Source of the DNA: an uncultured Opitutales bacterium
GTDB taxonomy: Bacteria > Verrucomicrobiota > Verrucomicrobiia > Opitutales > Intestinicryptomonadaceae
DNA length: 60,654 nucleotides
Direction: 5' to 3'
NCBI GenBank assembly: GCA_900548185.1
Contig: URJJ01000009.1
Coordinates: 1 to 60,654 of the forward strand
In this document: positions 8,022-16,269 of the stretch, piece after piece
Layout: every line of letters starts with the position of its first letter
Position numbering within the stretch: position 1 is the first letter of the stretch
Notes under the pieces: generated by a model
Database searches by the model: none
Seen by the model: the letters and a program-made list of their open reading frames with translations, nothing else
Told to the model about the DNA's origin: nothing
Translations under genes and position numbers: made by a program

Positions 8022-9665
8022 TTATATTGGCTTGTCGGGGTTTACAACCAAGGTGAAGTTGAACTTCAATATCCTCGGATTCGAGTTGTCGGTGCGGACA
8101 TCGACGAAATTGTCGATAAACTCCGACTCCTTGAAGGAGGTGAGAAGCTCGGTAATGCGGGAGACCGCCGCGCCGGAGTTGAAAAGCTCGGGGTTTTTGG
8201 CGTCAAAATCGCGCAGAAGCAGGCGGCCCGAAAGCTGGAGCCTGTAATCGGGCTTGCCGGCCTTGACGGAACGGACGACCTTCATGTCGTCCAGCCAGAC
8301 ATCCTTGGCGTCGAAGAGGCGCTTTTCAAAGTCGGAGAAAAGAGCTATCCAGTTGGCCTTTGACTTCGCAAGAACCTCGAGGTCGCCAATCTTGCTGACG
8401 ATGGCGTCCACCTGAGCCTTCTTTTCGGCGAGCTCAAGCGCGTTCTTTTCGAGGGCCGGAGTCTTGGCGCGGAATTCGTCGGCGAGGGCCTTGTTTTCCG
8501 AAATGGAATCGCTGAGTGCCAGAAACGGGGGAACGACGGAGGCGGCGAGCACCGCGGCGCCCAGCAGGAGCACGGGCATCTTGCGCTTGAAATTCACGGC
8601 CTCCGTTATGTGCTTCGGAAGCAGGTTGACGCCCACCGAATTGGGCAGAACCATGCGCGCGGCCTCGCCCACGAGCTCGCTCATGTGGACCGAAGAGGCC
8701 CTGACGAGGTTCGCATCGACAGAGGGCGCGACGGAGAGGCTGGAAAGCACGTCGAAATACTGGACATCCACCTGGAGCTCCTCGCAGAGGTAGTCGGCCA
8801 GCCCCGGAGTCAGGGCGCCGCGGCCGGCGAGGTAGAGCTTCTTGGGGTTTTCCATCCCCGCCTTGCGCTTGTAGCTCAATATCGAGCGCTTGAGCTCGGT
8901 GGAAATCCTCTTTGCTATGGAGCGGATGCTGTTTTTGAGAAGTTCGGCAACCGCGTCCCCGGATTCGAGCTTGGAGGGGTCTTCAAAGAATGAGCGCTTT
9001 ATGGACTCGGCCTGCATGAAGCTCTTGCCGAGGTTGTCGCTTATCGACTGGGTGATGGAGTTGCCGCCGATGGAAACGCTTCGGACGAAGAAGTCTTCCT
9101 GCGAGCGGGCGATGATTAAGTTGGAGGCTTTCGCTCCGATATTCAAAATCATCGCGTTGTCTTCGAGGCCGCAGTATTTCCAGGCGTTGTAGTCCAGAAT
9201 CGACGCGGCTTCAAGCGTCTGCGGAACGGAGCCGCCGATGGACACGGCCGCGCAGAAATCGTCGGCCTGGGAGGCTTTCATCGAAACCAGCAGGATTTCG
9301 GTGTCGACGCCGTCGTCGGCTATGACCTGGTAGTCCCAGGTGACTTCGCTCAGGGCGTAGGGAATGTTCTTTTCGGCCTCGAACGATACGACTTCCGCCC
9401 TGCGAGAACCGTCCACATGGGGAACCACAATCGTCTTTGTAAGCAGGCTGGCCGTCGGGACGATGACGTCCGACTTGCCTGAAAGCTTCATTGTCTTTAT
9501 GGCCGCATTCAGCGCCGAAGGCCATGCCTCCGGAACTCCGTAATCGTAATCAAGATCCCGAACGCAAAAACTTTCGAGAACCAAACGACCTCCTGAAACA
9601 CTGAACAAGCCTGCACTAACCTGCGTCGTCCCGCAGTTTATTATAAGTTTGCTTTTTTGACTCAT
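8022..9665 (-). CDS. PilM-PilN fusion protein (Amuc_1101-like)
   Basis: A 547-aa protein from the ATG at 9665; the longer open frame to 9740 adds only a non-homologous leader. Residues 1 to about 350 form an actin-like ATPase fold of the PilM/FtsA type: IINCGTTQVSAGLF phosphate-1-like start, NIGAKASNLIIA, and YLAGRGALTPGLADYL adenosine-type motif. A PilN-like part follows, with the short VNLLP motif, a membrane helix (about 370-392), a coiled coil and a C-terminal alpha/beta domain. PilM and PilN are separate proteins in proteobacterial pili and bind each other through the INLLP motif, so this fusion joins the two partners. It is followed 7 bp later by the Amuc_1100-like gene. Confidence 0.88.
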   Translation of the reverse strand: MSQKSKLIINCGTTQVSAGLFSVSGGRLVLESFCVRDLDYDYGVPEAWPSALNAAIKTMKLSGKSDVIVPTASLLTKTIVVPHVDGSRRAEVVSFEAEKNIPYALSEVTWDYQVIADDGVDTEILLVSMKASQADDFCAAVSIGGSVPQTLEAASILDYNAWKYCGLEDNAMILNIGAKASNLIIARSQEDFFVRSVSIGGNSITQSISDNLGKSFMQAESIKRSFFEDPSKLESGDAVAELLKNSIRSIAKRISTELKRSILSYKRKAGMENPKKLYLAGRGALTPGLADYLCEELQVDVQYFDVLSSLSVAPSVDANLVRASSVHMSELVGEAARMVLPNSVGVNLLPKHITEAVNFKRKMPVLLLGAAVLAASVVPPFLALSDSISENKALADEFRAKTPALEKNALELAEKKAQVDAIVSKIGDLEVLAKSKANWIALFSDFEKRLFDAKDVWLDDMKVVRSVKAGKPDYRLQLSGRLLLRDFDAKNPELFNSGAAVSRITELLTSFKESEFIDNFVDVRTDNSNPRILKFNFTLVVNPDKPI

Positions 9666-9691
9666 TTTAAGGGATGTTGGGATAAGAAAAG

Positions 9692-9727
9692 TGAAAGAAA
9701 AACCGCCGCCCGGCAAAAAGGCGGCGA
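9692..9727 (-). terminator. Terminator-like hairpin between first and second cluster genes
   Basis: On the minus strand the stem CGCCGCC/GGCGGCG (9704-9726) is followed by GTTTTTCTTTC. It lies between the stop of the 1102-like gene (9748) and the start of pilMN (9665). It could lower expression of the downstream pilus genes relative to the first gene, or mark a separate transcription unit. Confidence 0.65.
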
Positions 9728-9747
9728 TGTGGGGCCGCATCCGGCGC

Positions 9748-10401
9748 TCAATCGGCCTTCATGTAGGTCGGAATCAGCTTCGAGGCGCCGTACTCGTAGT
9801 CCTGTATGCCAGTCGCGCACTCGTTGAGGGGCTTGAGCACACCGTCGTTCAGCGAGGACGCCTTGGCGACCTGCTCCTTGAAGCTTTCGAGGGCCTCCAT
9901 GGAGTCTATGCTCTTTGACACGCGGTCCTTGAGGTTGGCGCGCGTAAGCGGCATGGATTCGCCGTTTGCGGAAAGCGACACCATGTACGCGTAGGGCTCG
10001 CCCTTGATGCCGTATGCGTCATAGGCTTCCCAGGGGATGTAAAATACAATCGGGGTCTTCTGGCCGAGCTTGGCGGCGAATATCTTCGCCTTCGAGCGGA
10101 GGAACACGAACTGGCCCTTTGCCTGCCCGCCGGATTTGGCATCCTCGTAAGCCAGCATGATTTCAACTTCAACGTTGCGCACCCACTTCGACTTCGACCT
10201 GGCCTGGCTCGCCGGCTGGGACTTGGCAAGGACGGTGGTTTCCACCCTCAGCACCGGGCCGCCGGAGCCGGCGACAGTACCGCGCTGCACGTTGGAAAAC
10301 GAGACCCCTTCAATCGACACAGGGTCCTTCTTGGCGGACTGCCCCCATGCCACAGCCGTGGAAAAAATCATCGCAAGCAATAGTATTCGCTTTAAGTTCA
10401 T
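9748..10401 (-). CDS. Exported pilus-cluster protein (Amuc_1102-like)
   Basis: First gene of the cluster, 217 aa from the ATG at 10401. That start begins a clear signal peptide (MNLKRILLLAMIFSTAVAWG|QS); the longer frame to 10449 adds 16 unlikely residues. The mature protein has a beta-sandwich-like pattern with conserved-looking segments near VEIMLAYED and IVFYIPWEAYDAYG. No catalytic motif is visible. Its position at the head of the 1098-1102-type block, its size and its export signal match Amuc_1102, a protein of unknown role. A hairpin with a U-tract follows it. Confidence 0.75.
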   Translation of the reverse strand: MNLKRILLLAMIFSTAVAWGQSAKKDPVSIEGVSFSNVQRGTVAGSGGPVLRVETTVLAKSQPASQARSKSKWVRNVEVEIMLAYEDAKSGGQAKGQFVFLRSKAKIFAAKLGQKTPIVFYIPWEAYDAYGIKGEPYAYMVSLSANGESMPLTRANLKDRVSKSIDSMEALESFKEQVAKASSLNDGVLKPLNECATGIQDYEYGASKLIPTYMKAD

Positions 10402-10708
10402 GCAAACAACATATTCATCCACCCCCCGAAACTTCAAGCATTTTTTCACGCTTTGGGAAAAAAAGTGCCCGGCCCCGCCCCCCGTTTTAAATCCGAAACG
10501 GGGCCTGCGGACATTTCTAGCGGACGGCCAGCATCTTAAACCGCGCCGATTGGGGGCGCGCCGCGCGGCCGGTTTTATGCCGCAAAATCGTTATTTACTT
10601 GCAATGCGTCCGAATAACGAATGCTCTCTTGCCCTTTAATCCGCCGCGCCCGGGAACGCCGAAGGCCCGGCGCAAATCCGCGCGGGCTGCCCGCGCCATA
10701 CAAAACAC
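10402..10708. other. Divergent intergenic region, pilus cluster / RNA helicase
   Basis: 307 bp between two divergent genes, so it must carry both promoters. An inverted repeat CGTTAT...ATAACG lies near 10589-10619, around a TTGCAA hexamer. No -10 element convincing enough to annotate was found. Confidence 0.4.
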
Positions 10709-12223
10709 ATGGAAATAACCTCATTCAAACAGATGGGCCTCGCGCCCGAAATACTGAAGGCGCTAGACGCCTGCGGCTACGAAAAGCCCTCGCCCATACA
10801 GGCGCGCGCCATCCCCGAAATACTCGCGGGGCGCGACATATTCGGATGCGCCCAGACCGGAACCGGAAAGACGGCGGCCTTCATCCTCCCAATCATACAA
10901 AAGCTCTCGGAGGGCATGAAATACGTCGAAAGCGGTGAGTTCCGCGCCCTGGTGCTGGTGCCAACGCGCGAGCTTGCGGAGCAGGTCGCCTCAAACGCCG
11001 CCGCATACGCGAAATTTACGGGGCTTAAAAGCTGCAAAATATACGGGGGCGTCTCACAGACCCAGCAGGTGCTCGCGCTCGAAAAGGGGCCGGACATCCT
11101 GATTGCCACCCCCGGGAGGCTGCTGGACCTGTTCTCGCAAAAGAAGCTCTCATTCCGCGGCGTGGAGTTCCTCGTGCTGGACGAGGCAGACAGGATGCTC
11201 GACATGGGGTTCATCCACGACATACGCAGGATATGCGCCCAACTGCCCGGCGACAGGCAGTCGCTATTGTTTTCTGCGACCCTCTCGCCGGAAGTCGAGG
11301 GCCTTGCCTCCTCGATAGTGCGCAACCCCGAGCGCATATCCATAACCCCCGAAAGCCCCGCAGTGGAAAAGATAGAGCAGAAAGTCTTCTTCGTCTCGTC
11401 CCCCGACAAGATTTCGCTCTTGAAATACGTAATAGAGGACAAGCTTAAGCGCGAGCCCGACTCCCTTGCGCTCGTGTTCTGCCGCACAAAGCACGGCGCA
11501 AACAAGGTGGCAAACCGCCTCTCGTCCAAAACTTTCAACGCGGGCGTGATACACGGCAACAAGTCGCAGTCGTCGCGCAAAAACGCCCTCCAGCGCTTCA
11601 AGGAAAGGGAGAGCCGGGTGCTCGTCGCAACCGACATAGCCGCGCGCGGGATAGACGTAAAGAACATGTCGCTTGTCATAAACTACGACCTCCCGGACGA
11701 GCCCGAAACCTACGTCCACAGGATAGGCCGCACCGCCAGGGCCGAGGCCGAGGGCGAGGCCGTGTCGTTCTGCTGCGAGGAGGAGGCGGGGCTTCTGCGG
11801 GCGATAGAGCGCTACATCAGGCGCGACATACCGCACGCCGACGACAACCCCTTCCACTGCCAGCAGATACAGGACCTGAAGGAAAGCCCGAAAAAGCTGC
11901 CGTTTAAGCGCGTGAAAACCCCAAAGGCCGAAAGGCCGCAAGACCCCCGCGCCGAAAGCCGCGAGGAAGGCTCGCCCCGCGCGCCGCGCGCCGGACGCAC
12001 GAATGAGGGCAGGAGCCCCGCCCCGTCAGGCAAAAAGCCGAGGCAGTCCGCAAAGGCGGAAGCGAGGCCCCCGAGGAGGGGAGCCGGCCCAAAAGGCTCC
12101 CGGGCAAAGGGGGAGGCCGGAGGCCGCAAAGGCTCGCGCTCCGACGCCCCGGCGGGGGCGAAGGCCGCCGAACCGAGGCGCAAGGGGCTGATAGGCTGGA
12201 TATTTTCAAAGCGCAAGGGCTAG
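10709..12223 (+). CDS. DEAD-box ATP-dependent RNA helicase (RhlE-like)
   Basis: 504-aa RNA helicase for RNA unwinding in ribosome assembly or mRNA decay. The core is complete: Q motif region (FKQMGL...KPSPIQ), motif I AQTGTGKT (48-55), Ia PTRELA (85-90), TPGRLLD (about 133-139), II DEAD (157-160), III SAT (188-190), and VATDIAARGIDV and HRIGRTAR in the second RecA domain. From about residue 390 the protein is a low-complexity tail rich in Arg, Lys, Pro, Ala and Gly. Such tails in this family are RNA-binding and are often linked to cold growth. It is a single-gene unit closed by a strong terminator. Confidence 0.95.
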   Translation: MEITSFKQMGLAPEILKALDACGYEKPSPIQARAIPEILAGRDIFGCAQTGTGKTAAFILPIIQKLSEGMKYVESGEFRALVLVPTRELAEQVASNAAAYAKFTGLKSCKIYGGVSQTQQVLALEKGPDILIATPGRLLDLFSQKKLSFRGVEFLVLDEADRMLDMGFIHDIRRICAQLPGDRQSLLFSATLSPEVEGLASSIVRNPERISITPESPAVEKIEQKVFFVSSPDKISLLKYVIEDKLKREPDSLALVFCRTKHGANKVANRLSSKTFNAGVIHGNKSQSSRKNALQRFKERESRVLVATDIAARGIDVKNMSLVINYDLPDEPETYVHRIGRTARAEAEGEAVSFCCEEEAGLLRAIERYIRRDIPHADDNPFHCQQIQDLKESPKKLPFKRVKTPKAERPQDPRAESREEGSPRAPRAGRTNEGRSPAPSGKKPRQSAKAEARPPRRGAGPKGSRAKGEAGGRKGSRSDAPAGAKAAEPRRKGLIGWIFSKRKG

Positions 12224-12279
12224 GCCCCGCCCCTTCGGATTCGCGCCGAAAATCGGCGGGCAAAGCTCCGAAAAAAAAC

Positions 12280-12310
12280 GCAAGGCCCCCGCAGGGAGGG
12301 GCCTTTTTTT
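12280..12310 (+). terminator. Terminator after RNA helicase
   Basis: The stem AAGGCCCC/GGGGCCTT (around 12282-12304) is followed by seven T residues. It lies about 60 bp after the helicase stop codon. Confidence 0.88.
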
Positions 12311-12811
12311 ACGCCCGCTTAAAACGCACGGCGCGCACCTGACGCACGGCGGCGAGAAATTGAACGCCCTCGGAAAGCCGCGCCACCTGGCAAACAGGCG
12401 CAAGCGTTTCAATATAAACCCACGGCGTTTGCTTAAGCGACCCGGTTTCGGATTGCGGGGTGTGGTGCGGGCCCTTTGTAAGAAGGGGGGATGGAGAAGC
12501 GGCAAAAGAAGGTATGCCCCAGATAATGGAACGGATTGCGGGTTGGGAAGGATGAAATTTTACGCGGGGAGAAAACGCCCGCCTGGGCTGCCGCGAAACG
12601 CCGCCTGATTTTTCGTTTCTTTCGGGGCATTCCAATCCATGTCAGCTCAAAAAGTTTTACCGGGCATGAATCCGCCGGACGCCCAGAAAAGCTCCCTCTT
12701 TCGGGCGCAAACTTCGGCAAAGGCCCGACTTTGGAATTGACGCAGTTTGCCCCATCCTCCCCCGCGAAAATATAAAGAGGCCATGCGCGGCGCCTGCCTG
12801 GTTTTGCGATA
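12311..12811. other. Gene-free region with repeat copy C
   Basis: No supportable gene. MITE-like copy C occupies 12509-12648. The rest, including short open frames on both strands, has no recognisable content. Confidence 0.6.
12509..12648 (+). repeat. MITE-like intergenic repeat, copy C
   Basis: This copy has a full core: GATGAAATTTTACGCG, GCCCGCCTGGGCTGCCGCG, AAACGCCGCCTGATTTTTCG and TTTCTTTCGGGGCATTCCAA. The right end ATCCATGTCAGCTC matches the family terminal repeat with changes; the left end is degenerate. Its orientation is the same as copies A, D and E. Confidence 0.82.
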
Positions 12812-12837
12812 AAAAAACTCCCGCCATCTGCGGGAGG
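12811..12837 (-). terminator. Terminator for the minus-strand RarA block
   Basis: The perfect 7-bp stem CTCCCGC/GCGGGAG (12818-12836) is followed on the minus strand by seven U residues. It is the first terminator downstream of the minus-strand genes ending at 12990. Confidence 0.85.
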
Positions 12838-12989
12838 GCAAAGCTAAGTGTCAGTAAAATCCTCGCGGCAAGCCGCCTTTTAAAAATGAAAGAAGCGCGG
12901 ACGCAAAGAGCCTGCGCCCTCCCGCAAAGCCCCGCCCCGAACAAAGACGCCGGCGCCAAAGCGGGGGGACGGCAAATCTGCGCGGAGCG

Positions 12990-13691
12990 TCAGTCGCCGA
13001 ACGTGTCGATTTTTATTTCCGGAACGGTGAGAGGGGGAAAGCCGAGCCCGGAACCGGCGTCGGGAATTTTCGGCGCGGCGGGAGCTGCGGGAGTTTCTCT
13101 CACCTCTCCGCCCCCCACTTTCACCATGGAGGCGTCCGTGCGCAGGTATCCCTTGAACGAGTTTGATGGGATTTCGACATACTGGTGGCCGACAGTGGTT
13201 ATGACGAGGTTGTTGCCGTCGAATGAAAAATCGTCGCTCTGGGCGGAAAACGACATGAAAAGGCAATACGGAATCCACACCACCGCGCTGTCCTTGATAA
13301 ATCCCCTGTATTTCACGGGCTTTCCCGCACCGTCAACGGCGGAAAGCACGAGGCTGCCGCCCTCCAGAAACATTTTCGACTTGAGAGAGGCGGAGTGGAT
13401 TCCGGCAGTCATGACGGCCTCGCATTCCAGCGAGCCGTCCGGGGCGCGGGAAAAGGTCTGGCGGATTTCAAAGGCCCCCAGCTCCCTGTCGCCCTCTATG
13501 GATATGCGCTGCGTGCCGCGCCACGAGCCCTCGTAGGCCGACATGGCGCTCTCCGGCCCGAAGAACATCGCGGGCCTGTCCACCTCCACGCCCCCCGAAA
13601 ACCCGTCAAGCGACTGGGAAAACGCGGCGCACGCGCACGAGGCGGCGGCAACGGACGCAGCGCGCAAGAGTTTTGCAAAAACGGAGTTCAT
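12990..13691 (-). CDS. Secreted hypothetical protein
   Basis: 233 aa from the ATG at 13691, chosen because a signal peptide begins there (MNSVFAKLLRAASVAAASCACAAFS). The mature part is beta-rich, with no enzyme motif. It ends in a Pro/Ala-rich linker and a short conserved-looking tail. I do not recognise the family. It follows the small membrane protein by about 30 bp on the same strand and is probably the last gene of a rarA-led operon, closed by the terminator at 12811-12837. Confidence 0.65.
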   Translation of the reverse strand: MNSVFAKLLRAASVAAASCACAAFSQSLDGFSGGVEVDRPAMFFGPESAMSAYEGSWRGTQRISIEGDRELGAFEIRQTFSRAPDGSLECEAVMTAGIHSASLKSKMFLEGGSLVLSAVDGAGKPVKYRGFIKDSAVVWIPYCLFMSFSAQSDDFSFDGNNLVITTVGHQYVEIPSNSFKGYLRTDASMVKVGGGEVRETPAAPAAPKIPDAGSGLGFPPLTVPEIKIDTFGD

Positions 13692-13720
13692 GAAATTCGC
13701 GCAAAACATGGCAAAACCGG

Positions 13721-14191
13721 TCAGACGTCGATTGTGTCGTCCCGCTTTTTGGAGACTTTGCGGAAGAACCTGTCAGACTCGGCGAAGGCGAAAATCCAGG
13801 ATATGGTCTCGATGAGGAACCCCGAAAGCAGCGCCATCCAAAACGAATTCAGCCGTATTCCCGGGACGAAGAACGTCGACGCCCATATCACTAGCGCGTT
13901 TACGAGCACCACCCCCGCCCCGAGCGTAAAAAGGATGAAAGGCAGCGTAAATATTATAAGAAGCGGCTTTAGCATCAGGTTCAAAACCCATATGACAAGC
14001 ACCAGCCCCACGAACGAAAAGGGGTTGTTGAACTCGATGGAGGGCACGAGCAGCTTCGCGATGAGAAGGGCCATCGCTATTATGCCGCAGCCCTTCCAGA
14101 AGCCCAGATTGACGCGCCTTGTTATCTTGACTCGGTAGATTCCGACGTCTTCGCGGCCGGGACCGCCGTTTTCAGGGTCGAGGTTTTCCAT
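13721..14191 (-). CDS. Phage-holin-family IV (DUF360/YvlD-like) membrane protein
   Basis: 156 aa with about four membrane helices: GIIAMALLIAKLLVP, FVGLVLVIWVLNLMLKP, LLIIFTLPFILFTLGAGVVLVNALVIW, and a C-terminal helix near FWMALLSGFLIETISWIF. The pattern L-LKPLL---TLP-----G-----NA is typical of the small bacterial family named after a mycobacteriophage holin. These are chromosomal genes in most bacteria and do not indicate a prophage. The start codon overlaps the 3' end of rarA by 20 bp, so translation is likely coupled. Confidence 0.8.
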   Translation of the reverse strand: MENLDPENGGPGREDVGIYRVKITRRVNLGFWKGCGIIAMALLIAKLLVPSIEFNNPFSFVGLVLVIWVLNLMLKPLLIIFTLPFILFTLGAGVVLVNALVIWASTFFVPGIRLNSFWMALLSGFLIETISWIFAFAESDRFFRKVSKKRDDTIDV

Positions 14192-15512
14192 GCTTGAGCA
14201 TCCTTTTTATTTCTTTGTATTTTGCAAGCCTTTCGGCTATTTGCCGCTCCGAACCGTACTCTTTGGGGGCGTAAAGGCGCAGGGGGCGCTCCATGTACTC
14301 CTGTCCGCTTATGTTTTCGGGGCAGTCGTGGCTGTATATGTAGCCTTCGCCCTGCCCGAGCGAGCGGTTCAGCTTCGTGTGGGAGTCGCGCAGGTGCATC
14401 GGCACGCGCTGGAGCCCGCCGCGGACGGCCTCCTTTGCGGCCATGAGCGCGAGGGTGGCGGAATTGCTCTTGGGGGCGCATGCGAGAAAGAGCGTTGCGT
14501 GGGCGAGGTTCAGCTCGCACTCCGGAAGCCCCACCCTCTCGCAGGCGTCGAAGGCCGCGTTTGCAATCAAAAGCCCGCGCGAATCGGCAAGCCCGACGTC
14601 CTCGCTCGCCAGTATCACGAGCCTGCGCGCGACAAACCTCGGGTCCTCCCCGCCCTCAAGCATTTTGGCGAGCCAGTACATCGCCGCGTCCGGGTCGCTG
14701 CCCCGGACGCTTTTTATGAAGGCCGAAATCGTGTCGTAATGCTCGTCCTCGTCGGCGTCGTAGCGTATGCGCCTCTCCCTGGCGAACGCCTCAAGGTCGC
14801 CCTCGGAAAGCTCTCGCCCCCCGCCCGAGGCGAGGACCATGGTCTCAAGGGCGTTGAGCGCGCGGCGCATGTCGCCGTCGCAGATTTTGGCAAGCCCCAT
14901 GAGGGTGGCGTCCGAGGCGCGGACCCCGAACGCGCCAAGCCCGCGCGAATCGTCCTCCAGGGCGCGGCGCAAGACTTTTGCCACATCCCCCGCCCCGAGG
15001 GGCTCCAGCTTGAAGAGATGGCTGCGGGAAAGCAGGGGGGCGTTTATGTAAAAGCCGGGGTTGTGGGTTGTGGCCCCGATTAGGCGCACGTTGCCGTCCT
15101 CGACGTCCGGGAGGAGGAGGTCCTGCTGGGCCTTGTTGAAGCGGTGGATTTCGTCGATGAAAAGTATAGTGCGCTCGCCGCTTCGGTAGCGCGCCATCTT
15201 GAGCTCGTCGCGGAGCTCGGCGACGTTTGAAAGCACCGCGTTTATCTTGACGAACCTGCTGCCGGTCTCGCGCGCGATAACCCCTGCGAGGGTGGTCTTG
15301 CCGCACCCGGGGGGGCCGTAAAAAAGGAGCGAGCCGAAGTTGTTCGCGGCAACGAGCCTGGGGAGCAGGCTGTCCGGGGAGAGTATGTGGGAATGCCCCA
15401 CGACCTCCGAAAGCGAGCGCGGGCGCATCCTCACGGCAAGCGGGGCCGAGGCCGGCACCCTGGGTTCGGGCGCCGCCCTTCTGGATTCCGCTTCGTCAAA
15501 CAAATCGTCCAT
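14172..15512 (-). CDS. rarA: Replication-associated recombination protein A (RarA/MgsA)
   Basis: AAA+ ATPase of the clamp-loader clade that acts at stalled replication forks. From the ATG at 15512 (MDDLFDEAE) the product is 446 aa, the usual family length. The 33 residues upstream in the open frame are not family-like. Visible motifs are RPRSLSEVVGHSHIL at the N-terminus, Walker A GPPGCGKTT, Walker B LFIDEIHRF, the sensor-1 stretch GATTHNPGF, and the C-terminal tetramerisation part with RVPMHLRDSHTK. It overlaps the downstream membrane-protein gene by 20 bp. Confidence 0.95.
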   Translation of the reverse strand: MDDLFDEAESRRAAPEPRVPASAPLAVRMRPRSLSEVVGHSHILSPDSLLPRLVAANNFGSLLFYGPPGCGKTTLAGVIARETGSRFVKINAVLSNVAELRDELKMARYRSGERTILFIDEIHRFNKAQQDLLLPDVEDGNVRLIGATTHNPGFYINAPLLSRSHLFKLEPLGAGDVAKVLRRALEDDSRGLGAFGVRASDATLMGLAKICDGDMRRALNALETMVLASGGGRELSEGDLEAFARERRIRYDADEDEHYDTISAFIKSVRGSDPDAAMYWLAKMLEGGEDPRFVARRLVILASEDVGLADSRGLLIANAAFDACERVGLPECELNLAHATLFLACAPKSNSATLALMAAKEAVRGGLQRVPMHLRDSHTKLNRSLGQGEGYIYSHDCPENISGQEYMERPLRLYAPKEYGSERQIAERLAKYKEIKRMLKHGKPRP

Positions 15513-15861
15513 TGCAAATAAAGTCGCAGGCTCGCGCGGGGGCGCAACGGCCCGCCGCAGATTGAAAGTCGCCAAAACGCGCGATTTTTCAAGAGTATTT
15601 GGCGTTTTCAAGAAAATTTAACGAAAGGAGTCCATAAATCTCAAAAACATGCCCGCGCCACCCGGGGCAGAACTGCTCCGCGCAAATGCTCGCGGGCGCA
15701 CTTCAGGCCGCAGGTTTTGCCCCGCCCGGCGCGGGGAATGCGCGGCGGCGGGGCTGCGGAATAAAAATGCCGCAGAAAGGCGGCTGCGAAACAAAAAAAT
15801 CCCGATTCGTCTTGACAAACTCGGGGGGCGGAACAAGATTCATCTACTTTATTTCCAAAGA
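15513..15861. other. Intergenic region between rarA and tRNA-Ala(CGC)
   Basis: 349 bp separating divergent units. It carries the likely tRNA promoter (TTGACA at 15812) and the upstream region of rarA. No gene is supported. Confidence 0.5.
15812..15840 (+). promoter_or_regulatory. Candidate sigma-70 promoter of tRNA-Ala(CGC)
   Basis: A perfect -35 hexamer TTGACA (15812-15817), a 17-bp spacer and a weak AAGATT -10 (15835-15840). Transcription would start about 15 nt before the mature tRNA. Confidence 0.55.
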
Positions 15862-15937
15862 GGGGCTGTAGCTCAGTTGGAAGAGCGCTAGAATCGCACT
15901 CTAGAGGTCGTGAGTTCGAACCTCATCAGCTCCACCA
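15862..15937 (+). tRNA. tRNA-Ala (anticodon CGC), CCA encoded
   Basis: A 73-nt cloverleaf plus genome-encoded CCA at 15935-15937. Acceptor arms GGGGCTG/CAGCTCC, D-arm GCTC/GAGC, anticodon stem CTAGA/TCTAG with loop ATCGCAC (anticodon CGC), T-arm GTGAG-TTCGAAC-CTCAT. The D and T arms are identical to those of the other alanine tRNA at 862-934. Confidence 0.95.
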
Positions 15938-16269
15938 TTTTTTTAAATGCGGAAAAAGGCCGGGCGCCCTTTCCGCATTTTTTTTGCAAAACCGCCTGCG
16001 GGCAATCCCCTCCCCCGCTTTTTCAGGATGCGGATATTCCCCCGCCTTAGCCCTTCCGGAACTTCGTCCGCGCCATCCGGGCACCCCGCGCGGCAATACC
16101 GCCCAAGGCCCGGGTGCCGGCACAAATAAGCTTGAAAAGCGCGCGCCGCGCGGCAATTATTGCAAGTATAGATATTTATTTCGGCGCGTCCGCCGCCGCA
16201 GGGGGCAGGGAAGGAAATTGCCGTTTGCAGACCGGCGCGCGCCGTTTTTCACGAAACAACCCCGAATAT
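15938..16269. other. Intergenic region before the glycosidase gene
   Basis: About 330 bp with no supported gene. An open frame runs in phase into the glycosidase from 16114, but its translation is not family-like and precedes the signal peptide. The DNA just after the tRNA has GC-rich inverted segments (GCGGAAAAAGGC...CTTTCCGC near 15949-15976) followed by T-rich DNA, which could end the tRNA transcript. Confidence 0.45.
15949..15984 (+). terminator. Probable terminator after tRNA-Ala(CGC)
   Basis: ATGCGGAAA and TTTCCGCAT (about 15948-15978) pair around a GC-rich loop and are followed by TTTTTTTTG. It is about 11 bp beyond the tRNA 3' end. Confidence 0.75.

Noticed and set aside
12433..12720. 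Recurring small open frames within the MITE-like copies (translations with RNEKSGG or RKKRKIRRRFA)
   Set aside because: The similarity between copies comes from the conserved DNA repeat. Frames are disrupted differently in each copy, with no shared start or stop.
13721..14191. Possible prophage signal from a holin-like gene
   Set aside because: This small family is common on chromosomes. No phage structural, lysis, integrase or attachment features are nearby, and the gene is coupled to rarA.
14190..15083. Plus-strand open frame (297 codons) opposite rarA
   Set aside because: Antisense shadow of an intact AAA+ gene.
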